Source: Bacteroidota bacterium
GTDB lineage: Bacteria; Bacteroidota; Bacteroidia; Bacteroidales; GCA-2748055
Direction of reading: 5' to 3'
DNA length: 23,010 nt
Assembly: GCA_030642565.1 (NCBI GenBank)
Contig: DAOWNM010000005.1
Location: 1 to 23,010 of the forward strand
Position numbers and translations under genes: made by a program. Positions 14,481 to 21,342 of this stretch are shown piece after piece. Below the pieces are notes generated by a model that saw nothing but the letters and a program-made list of their open reading frames with translations, did no database searches and was not told the origin of the DNA. Position 1 is the stretch's first letter. The number at the start of each line of letters is the position of its first letter.

Positions 14481-15591
14481 TTTTCCGGTAATTGGCAATG
14501 GCCAACGTCAGGATAACCATGGCATAGAAGCAGAGGCTGAAAAACTCCCGGCTAATATCCCTGAATCCTGAACCCTTCAGCAGGATCATTCGGATCACCT
14601 TCATGAAATAGGCCACCGGGTTGACCAGGTTGATCTTTTGTGCCCAGAGGGGCATACTTTCGGCCGGTGTGAACACCCCGCTCATGAGGATAAATGTGAT
14701 CATAAAGAAAAAGGCCAGAAACATCAGCTGCTGCTGGGTATTGGAGATAGTAGAGAGAAAGAGACCGATCCCCAGTACCACTAAGAGGTAGATACAGGTA
14801 AAAAGAAAGAGTAATCCCAGGCTTCCCTCAATGGGCAGTCCGAACAGCAGCCTTCCGATCATCAGTCCGAAAGCCAGTTCAAATAGTGCAATTATCATAA
14901 AAGGAATCAGCTTGGCCATCAGAAACTGGTACTTCCTGATGGGGGTTACATTAATTTGTTCGGTGGTCCCCATCTCCTTCTCCCTCACCAGGTTCAGCGC
15001 GGTAAGCAACATGCCTATCATGGTCACAATAATCACCAGGATCCCTGAGAACATATAGATCTTATAATCGAGGAGCGGATTGTACCAATACCGGGGGATC
15101 ATCTCCAGGGTAGTTTGTCTGCCCGATCCTTCCAGTCCAAACCATTCTGCCCGCACCTGGGTATTGTAATCAAACAATATCCTTGTGCAATAAGCATTCA
15201 CCAGTCCCGCCTCTGTGGCATTGATGGCATTGACCACCAGCTGAAGGTCCGTCTCCTTTTCGCTGTAGAGCCTCTTCTCAAACTCGTGAGGCATATGGAG
15301 GATCACATCCACACGATCCCTTGTAAGCTCCCGTACCGCTTTCTGGTAGTCACTGGTGGTCAGGCTGATCTCAAAAAACGGTGAGCCTTCGAAACGGGAG
15401 ACCAGCAGACGCGATGCCTGGGAGTAGTCCTGATCCACCACCGCCATACTGATCCCCTTCATCTCCAGGCTGGCTGCATAGGTAAGCAGGATCATCTGCA
15501 CTACGGGAATCACAAAAATAATGGGAAGCATCAGCCTGTTACGGAAGATCTGTTTGAACTCTTTTACCAGTAGTGTAAGTAGTATCCTCAT
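14473..15591 (-). CDS. ABC-2 type permease, second permease of efflux operon (YbhR-like)
   Basis: Inner-membrane subunit of an ABC exporter. 372 residues. One N-terminal membrane helix (about 20-42) is followed by a long periplasmic loop (about 45-175) and then five more helices, the usual ABC-2 membrane (ABC2_membrane_3) plan. LVREKEMGTTEQINVTPI is the family's cytoplasmic coupling motif with the conserved REKExGT core. The sequence is homologous in plan to the permease encoded just upstream, and the two probably form a heterodimer. It begins 10 bases after that gene, with AAAAGA before the ATG. Last gene of the operon. The stop lies within the end of the convergent TlpA-like gene, so no separate terminator space exists. 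Confidence 0.93.
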   Translation of the reverse strand: MRILLTLLVKEFKQIFRNRLMLPIIFVIPVVQMILLTYAASLEMKGISMAVVDQDYSQASRLLVSRFEGSPFFEISLTTSDYQKAVRELTRDRVDVILHMPHEFEKRLYSEKETDLQLVVNAINATEAGLVNAYCTRILFDYNTQVRAEWFGLEGSGRQTTLEMIPRYWYNPLLDYKIYMFSGILVIIVTMIGMLLTALNLVREKEMGTTEQINVTPIRKYQFLMAKLIPFMIIALFELAFGLMIGRLLFGLPIEGSLGLLFLFTCIYLLVVLGIGLFLSTISNTQQQLMFLAFFFMITFILMSGVFTPAESMPLWAQKINLVNPVAYFMKVIRMILLKGSGFRDISREFFSLCFYAMVILTLAIANYRKTT

Positions 15592-15601
15592 TCTTTTCGC
15601 G

Positions 15602-16708
15602 CTAATTCAGTCTGATTTTGAACCTTTTTACTGAAGCCAGAATAAAAAAGAGGGTCATCCCCAGCAATATCAGGGTCTCCTTCCAGATAAAAGCAAAACC
15701 GGTACCCTTCAGCATAATGTTCTTAATAACTACAATAAACCAGCGGGCCGGCATAAGGGTAGAGAACCACTGTAACACCTTTGGCATATTATCGATGGGA
15801 AAGATAAAGCCGGAGAGCAGGATCGTGGGGAGCATCAGCCCCACCATACTTATGAACATAGCCATCTGCTGGGTCTTAGCGTTGGTGGAGATCAACACCC
15901 CAATAGAGAGGGCCAGGGTAATATAAAGTATGCACTCCAGCATCAGCAGCCAGAGGCTTCCCACCACCGGCACACCAAACACCAGGAAACCCATCAAAAC
16001 AATGGTCATAGCATTGACAAACGACAACAGCACATAGGGTGTTACTTTGCCCAGTATGATCTCCCTGGGCTTCAGCGGTGATGCCAGAAGCAGCTCCATG
16101 GTTCCGAACTCCTTCTCCCGGGTGATGGTCACCGAGGTCATCAGTGCTGATATGAGCATCAGGATCAACGCCATCAGTCCGGGTACAAACATATAGACCC
16201 CTTTAAGCTCTTCATTGTAGAACATCCTCGACTTCATATTCACCGACCAGGGCATCTCAATCTCCTGGTTCATGGATTGAAAGTAGGTCATCAGTACACC
16301 CTGAAGGTAGGTCAGTGAAAGCTGTGCCGAATTGGCATCTGATGCATCGGTGATCAGTTGAATGGCGGCCCGGTTCTCCCGCTGAAGATGCCTCTCAAAG
16401 CCCTCCTCAAAAACGACCACCACCTTGGCCCTGCCACTGCGAAAAAGCTCCCCGATCTCCTCCTCATGCTGCAGGTAACCGGCGGGTATAAAATAACCCG
16501 ATGCAAATATCTTCTGCGTGGCACTGATGGAGGCCTGATCCATAGAGCGGTCCCATATCCCAACCTCCACATCCCTGATCTCGGTGGTCACCACAAATCC
16601 GAACAGAATGATCATCACCATGGGAAGGCCAAAGAGGATCACTAGTGTCCGCACATCCCTGAAGATGTGCTGAAACTCCTTCTTGACAAATCCAAAAAAC
16701 CTGTTCAC
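15602..16708 (-). CDS. ABC-2 type permease, first permease of efflux operon (YbhS-like)
   Basis: Inner-membrane subunit of the exporter, 368 residues. It has a first helix at about 22-42, a periplasmic loop (about 45-170) and five C-terminal helices, with the coupling motif TREKEFGTMELLLASPLKPREI. The start codon is GTG, overlapping the ATPase stop as GTGA, so translation is likely coupled. GTG is supported because MNRFFGFVKKEFQHIFRD is the standard N-terminus for this family. It is expected to pair with the downstream permease and with the two ATPases encoded upstream. Confidence 0.93.
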   Translation of the reverse strand: MNRFFGFVKKEFQHIFRDVRTLVILFGLPMVMIILFGFVVTTEIRDVEVGIWDRSMDQASISATQKIFASGYFIPAGYLQHEEEIGELFRSGRAKVVVVFEEGFERHLQRENRAAIQLITDASDANSAQLSLTYLQGVLMTYFQSMNQEIEMPWSVNMKSRMFYNEELKGVYMFVPGLMALILMLISALMTSVTITREKEFGTMELLLASPLKPREIILGKVTPYVLLSFVNAMTIVLMGFLVFGVPVVGSLWLLMLECILYITLALSIGVLISTNAKTQQMAMFISMVGLMLPTILLSGFIFPIDNMPKVLQWFSTLMPARWFIVVIKNIMLKGTGFAFIWKETLILLGMTLFFILASVKRFKIRLN

Positions 16709-17436
16709 CTTCTGGCCAGTTTAAGAAATACTTCATTCATATTTTTCGACTCAAACTGCTGCTTCAATGCTGCAGGAGTATCCAGTGCATCGATCCTGCC
16801 ATCCACCATGATTGACACCCGGTCGCAATACTCTGCTTCGTCCATGTAGTGGGTGGTCACGAAAACAGTGATTCCCTCCTCCGTTGCATCATGGATCATC
16901 TCCCAGAACTGTCTTCTGGTGATGGGATCCACACCACCGGTGGGTTCATCCAGGAAAACGATAGCCGGTTGGTGAAAAATGGCCACCGAAAAAGCCAGCT
17001 TCTGTTTCCACCCCAGGGGAATCTCCCTGATCAGTCTGTTCCGGATATGCGACAGAGCCAACCGCTCCAGCAGTTGCTCCTCACGTGATGCAATCTGATT
17101 TCTCCCAAGCCCATAGATCCCAGCATATAGCCGGATATTTTCAGAAACAGTAAGATCCTCATAAAGAGAGAATTTCTGCGACATATAACCGATTTTCCGC
17201 TTGATCTTTTCCCGCTCGCGGTAGACATCATGGCCCGCCACCATAATCTCTCCCGATGTGGGATAGGATAGTCCGCAAAGGATCCGGATGGCTGTGGTCT
17301 TTCCTGCCCCGTTGGCCCCCAGGAATCCAAATATCTCTCCCTTTTCCACATAAAAGGTGAGCCGGTCATTGGCCCTGAAAGAACCAAATTTCTTGACCAT
17401 CTCCTTCACCTCAATGATATGTTCATGATCGACCAT
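16705..17436 (-). CDS. ABC exporter ATPase with degenerate signature motif (C-terminal half of YbhF equivalent)
   Basis: Nucleotide-binding subunit, 243 residues. Walker A is GANGAGKTT (40-48), the Q-loop glutamine is Q87 (YMSQKF), Walker B ends FLDEP with catalytic E164, and the switch His is H196 (TTHYMDEAE). The signature is not LSGGQ but IPLGWKQ (139-145), a form also familiar from the second half of fused YbhF/RbbA-type ATPases. The ATG overlaps the upstream ATPase stop by one base (TGATG). With Walker A, Walker B and His intact but a poor signature, it should contribute the catalytic face to the site completed by the other ATPase's LSGGM. Confidence 0.94.
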   Translation of the reverse strand: MVDHEHIIEVKEMVKKFGSFRANDRLTFYVEKGEIFGFLGANGAGKTTAIRILCGLSYPTSGEIMVAGHDVYREREKIKRKIGYMSQKFSLYEDLTVSENIRLYAGIYGLGRNQIASREEQLLERLALSHIRNRLIREIPLGWKQKLAFSVAIFHQPAIVFLDEPTGGVDPITRRQFWEMIHDATEEGITVFVTTHYMDEAEYCDRVSIMVDGRIDALDTPAALKQQFESKNMNEVFLKLARR

Positions 17437-18377
17437 CAGATTCTCTCCCCGTTTGTTGAATGTTCTTCGCTTTCCTGCTCCATCAGTCCCATAAACCGGT
17501 CCTCAATGGAGGGAAGAATGGGTTTCCACTGAAGGGAGGGATCATCCCAACTATCCATAACCGATTTCATCTTTTCTGCATTATCTTTCGATTTTGGGGT
17601 CACATGCAGTTGATCACCGAAGAGCCAGGCATGTTTGCACCCCTCCATGCTCCGAACCCTCTCCAGGTAAGCATAAACCCCTCTGTTGCTTCTCAGTGAA
17701 AAGAGCTGTGTATCATCCCCGTCCCGGGGTATGGAGGGATCAGAGATCTCCAGCACCCTCCCCTTCTGGATAAGTGCCACACGATCGCACATCTCCGCTT
17801 CATCCATATAGGGTGTGGAGACCACGATGGTAATTCCCTGCCCCTGTATCTTTTTCAGCATATCCCAGAATTCGCGCCGACTCACCGCATCTACACCGGT
17901 GGTAGGCTCATCCAGGATCAATACCCGGGGTCTGTGAATCAAAGCACATGAGAGCGCAAGTTTCTGTTTCATTCCCCCGGATAGCTTTCCTGCCAAACGT
18001 CTTTTAAAGGGTGCAATCTGCTCATACACATCACTGATCAGGTCATAATTCTCTTCAACCGAAGTTCCGAAAACCCTGGCATAAAAGGCCAGATTCTCCT
18101 CCACAGAAAGGTCCATATAGAGGGAGAAGCGGCCCGGCATATAGCCAATGATCTTTCTAACCTCACGGTAATCGTCCACTACATCGTACCCGTGCATGAT
18201 GCAACGTCCCGCATCAGGCACCAACAGGGAGGCCATGATGCGAAAAAGTGTCGATTTTCCCGCTCCGTCGGGACCAATCAATCCAAACAGCTCCCCATCC
18301 TGCACCTCAAAGTCGATCCGGCTAAGCGCCTGAACAGCATCAAATGATTTATCGATATGGTCAATGATCAGCGACAT
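17436..18377 (-). CDS. ABC exporter ATPase with canonical signature but altered Q-loop and H-loop (N-terminal half of YbhF equivalent)
   Basis: Nucleotide-binding subunit, 313 residues. Walker A is GPDGAGKST (35-43), the signature is LSGGM (132-136), and Walker B ends LILDEP with E157. The Q-loop reads YMPGRF, with G82 in place of the usual Gln, and the switch position reads STPYMDEAE, with P189 in place of His. Residues about 225-313 form an extra C-terminal region without an ABC motif. In E. coli YbhF two ATPase domains are fused in one chain; here they are separate genes in the same order. It starts 15 bases after the adaptor gene. Confidence 0.94.
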   Translation of the reverse strand: MSLIIDHIDKSFDAVQALSRIDFEVQDGELFGLIGPDGAGKSTLFRIMASLLVPDAGRCIMHGYDVVDDYREVRKIIGYMPGRFSLYMDLSVEENLAFYARVFGTSVEENYDLISDVYEQIAPFKRRLAGKLSGGMKQKLALSCALIHRPRVLILDEPTTGVDAVSRREFWDMLKKIQGQGITIVVSTPYMDEAEMCDRVALIQKGRVLEISDPSIPRDGDDTQLFSLRSNRGVYAYLERVRSMEGCKHAWLFGDQLHVTPKSKDNAEKMKSVMDSWDDPSLQWKPILPSIEDRFMGLMEQESEEHSTNGERI

Positions 18378-18392
18378 ACACCAAATGGTCTA

Positions 18393-19271
18393 TCAGAATA
18401 ACACTTCGCCCGGCATCCCGATCTTCAGGCTGCCATCGTTGGGCACCACCACCTTGATGGCGTAAACAAGGTTCACACGTTCCTCCCTGGTCTGAATAAT
18501 CTTGGGGGTAAATTCAGCACGCGGGGAGATCCAGCTTACCACTCCGGTGGTCTCCTCCATCCCCTGCTCTTTGTCGAACCTGACCCTGACAGTTCCCCCG
18601 ATTTTTACCGACGAAAGCTGGTTACCAGAGAGATAGGCCCTGAGAATCAACTCTTCCATATCTGCTGTTTTATAGAGAGGCTGACCAGGAACTGCCATTT
18701 CACCCTGCTCCCTGAACTTGGTTAGCAGAATCCCTTCAATGGGATTCCGTACGGCACACTTCACGATCTGATCCTCCACCTGCCTGATTTGTACTTCCAG
18801 GGTTTTTCGCTCCGCGTATACAGAAGCCTCCTGCGATTCTGTGGCCGCGATCTGCGCCTCCAGCAGCATCACCTGTCCAATGATATCGTCCTGCTGCTTG
18901 GAGGTAGCAGCTCCCCCCTTTACAAGCTTATCTATCCGCTCCTTCTCACGCTCAAGGTTATCCAGCTGCACACTGCTGACACGCACCTGTGCCTCCAGGG
19001 TATTGATCCTTGATCCCAGGGATACAAAGCCCGACTCCAGCCTCACTTTTTGCAGGTAGAGCTGAGTGGTATCGATGATCACTGTTACCTGGTTCTTCAA
19101 AAAAGCAGCTCCCTCCCGGGCAGGAAAGGAGATGATTCTTCCGTTCGACTCGGCCGAAACCATCACCTCGATGGCCTCGAAGTTCCCATAAGCATCGGCA
19201 CTATCGACCTGCTGGTTGCAGGCCACAACGGGCAACAACAGGAATGGCAATAAATATCTGGAATACTTCAT
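18393..19271 (-). CDS. HlyD/YbhG-type membrane fusion (adaptor) lipoprotein
   Basis: Periplasmic adaptor that should link the ABC permeases to the outer-membrane channel. 292 residues. The N-terminus is a lipoprotein signal with lipobox VVAC (Cys18), so anchoring is by lipid and not by a membrane helix. A split lipoyl domain (AIEVMVSAESNGRI ... RNPIEGILL) flanks a coiled-coil hairpin (about 70-175, rich in Glu, Gln, Leu). A beta-barrel part follows, with the segment SPRAEFTPKIIQTREERVNLVYAIKV, which is typical of the YbhG subgroup. It lies 11 bases after the TolC-like gene. Confidence 0.93.
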   Translation of the reverse strand: MKYSRYLLPFLLLPVVACNQQVDSADAYGNFEAIEVMVSAESNGRIISFPAREGAAFLKNQVTVIIDTTQLYLQKVRLESGFVSLGSRINTLEAQVRVSSVQLDNLEREKERIDKLVKGGAATSKQQDDIIGQVMLLEAQIAATESQEASVYAERKTLEVQIRQVEDQIVKCAVRNPIEGILLTKFREQGEMAVPGQPLYKTADMEELILRAYLSGNQLSSVKIGGTVRVRFDKEQGMEETTGVVSWISPRAEFTPKIIQTREERVNLVYAIKVVVPNDGSLKIGMPGEVLF

Positions 19272-19282
19272 GGGAATGGATT

Positions 19283-20548
19283 TTAAAGGTTGCCCTGAAT
19301 GGTTAAATAGTTGGCTATGGCCTGCATCAGCATCACCTGGTGGGTGGCCAGTGCGATCCTTGCCAGGCTCTCTTTATTTAGTTCTGTAATATAGTTTGTG
19401 GCAGTCATGGTGCCGTTATCCAGTCGTACAGCTGCCTGACCGGAGATCTTCTTCTGAAGCTCCAGCACCTGCTGGTCCATCTCCATGGTTTTTCTGTACT
19501 GTTCAATCCTGGCCTCCTCCTGGACCATCAACGACTCTATCTCTCTGTCAAAAGAGGCCAGCTGACTCTGAAGTATCTGTTGCTGATATCCGATCAGCTG
19601 TCGTTCCCTCGAACTGTTGTTCCAGTCCCATATTTTCCATTTCAAGCCGGCTCCAATCATGTAGTAGTAATCCCACTCACCGCTCATCATATTATATCCG
19701 GGCTTTCCATAGCCTGTCTGTCCGAAAGCATAGAGCACCGGCATACGCTTCTTACCTGCCAGTTCCTTCCCGGCCTCCATGGAGGCATGTTTCAGATCAA
19801 ACAGTTTGTATTCGGGACGGTCCGGGGTTGCACCCTCAATCCCTTCAAAATGTGGCTTCTCCAGTATGGCATTCTCATTAATACTCTCTCCACAGAGTAC
19901 CCTCAGGGCACCCATATATGATTTTTTACGCGAATCAACCTCAATCATGGAGTTCATCACCTTCAGTTTTTCCACCTCAATCACATGAAGTTCTGATTCC
20001 AGAAGGGTACCATGAGTAACAGCTGTATGAACCACCTCGTAACGCGCTTGCAGATTCTCCAGATGAATCTCCAGGTTTTGCTTGTTCTCCTTTAACACCA
20101 GTACAGCAAAATAGAGGTGGTTCACTTTTTCCTTCAACCGGTAAAGGTCCACCTCCACCTGCTGCAGGTCTGCAGCCATAAGCGCCTCTTCATAGCTCCT
20201 CCTTCCCCGGGAAATTCCCCCGTCATAAAGGTTCTGTGAGATGTCAAAATTCAGACCGTACTGGTCATGTGGAACCTCGGGAAATGCTACCGGAATGGAA
20301 GGATCGGTCAGTGCTACCGTTACCACATCGGACTGATAGGAGAGCTTGCCATTCAGACCAAGCGAAGGATACCAGGAGGTTCCGGCCTGGCCGATCTTCG
20401 TATCGCCCATCTGTTGTATCACCTCCACATCTCCCAGCCGGGGAGCATGCTCCCTGGCCATCCTTTGACATTCAAAAAGTGTCAGGGGTTCCTGGGCCAT
20501 AGCGATTCCGGAAAGCATGCATGTTAAAAGAATAACTGTTGTTCTCAT
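19283..20548 (-). CDS. TolC-family outer-membrane efflux protein
   Basis: Outer-membrane channel of the pump. 421 residues. A Sec signal peptide (about 1-18, cleavage after AMA-Q) precedes two outer-membrane-efflux repeats with long helices (about 25-225 and 235-415). YGLNFDISQNLYDGG and GAGLKWKIWDWN are the two equivalent beta-strand segments of the repeats. The ATG overlaps the TetR stop by 4 bases (ATGA). E. coli ybhGFSR has no such gene and borrows TolC; including a dedicated channel in the operon is common in Bacteroidota. Confidence 0.93.
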   Translation of the reverse strand: MRTTVILLTCMLSGIAMAQEPLTLFECQRMAREHAPRLGDVEVIQQMGDTKIGQAGTSWYPSLGLNGKLSYQSDVVTVALTDPSIPVAFPEVPHDQYGLNFDISQNLYDGGISRGRRSYEEALMAADLQQVEVDLYRLKEKVNHLYFAVLVLKENKQNLEIHLENLQARYEVVHTAVTHGTLLESELHVIEVEKLKVMNSMIEVDSRKKSYMGALRVLCGESINENAILEKPHFEGIEGATPDRPEYKLFDLKHASMEAGKELAGKKRMPVLYAFGQTGYGKPGYNMMSGEWDYYYMIGAGLKWKIWDWNNSSRERQLIGYQQQILQSQLASFDREIESLMVQEEARIEQYRKTMEMDQQVLELQKKISGQAAVRLDNGTMTATNYITELNKESLARIALATHQVMLMQAIANYLTIQGNL

Positions 20549-21162
20549 CTGGATCGGTTTTGACTCATCAACTGCTTCATCAGCTGAGGTATGATTTTTT
20601 TGCGCTCCTTCATCGCCTCAAGATAGGCTTCATTGTCACCGTTATAAAGAATATCCAGTGCAACCGGTTTGGCTGCAAATGGAAAAACAGAGAGACTTAG
20701 CAGATTCAGGATTATCTGTCTGGGATCCATGCCGCCGGTAACTTTTGAAACTCCCTCCTCTTCCATTTTCTTCAAAGCAATGGCAGGATCAATTCCCATC
20801 TCCTTAATGATCTGGGGCATTCTTTTCCGGTTGGAAGAGAGCTCCTGCAGAACAAAAATGGGGATCTGCGGATTTTCGATCATGGTATCGATAACAGTTT
20901 CAACCATGGCCGGAATATACTCCTCAAAGGAGATATCGGAGTGCAACATGGCAACCAGGTTGGGAACAAAACGTCCCATGGCCTTCCGGAAAACAGCCTC
21001 AAATAGCTGATCCTTGCTCCTGAAATAGTAATTCAACAGGGTCCTGTTGATCCCTGCATCATCGGCAATATCCTGCATGGAGGTTCCGGCTTTCCCATTC
21101 TGGTAAAAGAGCTTTTCCGCAGATACGATGATCTTCTGTTCAGTTTCAGTTTGAAGTACCAT
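20545..21162 (-). CDS. TetR/AcrR-family repressor (CecR-like position) of the efflux operon
   Basis: Probable ligand-responsive repressor of the pump genes. 205 residues. The N-terminal helix-turn-helix (about 27-48) reads TSMQDIADDAGINRTLLNYYFRSKDQLF, the classical TetR signature. The rest (about 60-205) is a helical ligand-binding part of no specific subfamily; the inducer cannot be told. It is the first gene of the operon and overlaps the TolC-like gene by 4 bases. An inverted repeat GTTTAAC-N6-GTTAAAC lies 28-47 bases upstream of its ATG and is the likely operator, implying autoregulation. Confidence 0.94.
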   Translation of the reverse strand: MVLQTETEQKIIVSAEKLFYQNGKAGTSMQDIADDAGINRTLLNYYFRSKDQLFEAVFRKAMGRFVPNLVAMLHSDISFEEYIPAMVETVIDTMIENPQIPIFVLQELSSNRKRMPQIIKEMGIDPAIALKKMEEEGVSKVTGGMDPRQIILNLLSLSVFPFAAKPVALDILYNGDNEAYLEAMKERKKIIPQLMKQLMSQNRSR

Positions 21163-21176
21163 ACGATGAAAAAAAA

Positions 21177-21209
21177 GTTTAACGATTTAGTTTAACGACT
21201 TTGTTAAAC
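21177..21209. promoter_or_regulatory. Probable TetR operator: inverted repeat plus extra half-site
   Basis: GTTTAAC (21190-21196) and GTTAAAC (21203-21209) form a perfect 7-bp inverted repeat with a 6-base spacer. A third copy, GTTTAAC, lies at 21177-21183 in direct orientation, so AGTTTAACGA occurs twice with a period of 13 bases. The site is just upstream of the TetR ATG and next to the predicted start of transcription. A symmetric site of about 20 bases fits binding of a TetR dimer; identity of the binding protein is inferred. Confidence 0.65.
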
Positions 21210-21218
21210 AACTTCGTA

Positions 21219-21247
21219 AATGTATTACCTTTTACTATTCATGTCAA
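21219..21247 (-). promoter_or_regulatory. Candidate promoter of the TetR-efflux operon
   Basis: On the minus strand TTGACA (21247-21242) is followed after 17 bases by TACATT (21224-21219). Read in the Bacteroidota manner it is CTTG-N20-TACATTTA, one mismatch from TAnnTTTG. Transcription would start next to the GTTTAAC inverted repeat, so a bound repressor would block it. Confidence 0.45.
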
Positions 21248-21253
21248 GTTTTT

Positions 21254-21283
21254 ATTGTAAAAATAATATTAATCGTATCTTTC
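21254..21283 (+). promoter_or_regulatory. Candidate promoter of the M28 peptidase gene
   Basis: ATTG (21254-21257) and TATCTTTC (21276-21283) are 18 bases apart; the second is one mismatch from TAnnTTTG. This leaves a 5' leader of about 50 AT-rich bases before the ATG at 21343. The match is moderate and the region is AT-rich, so chance is possible. Confidence 0.33.
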
Positions 21284-21342
21284 AATCCTTTAAAATAAAT
21301 ATAAATAGGTATATTAAATTACTATCATACAACAACTTAATT

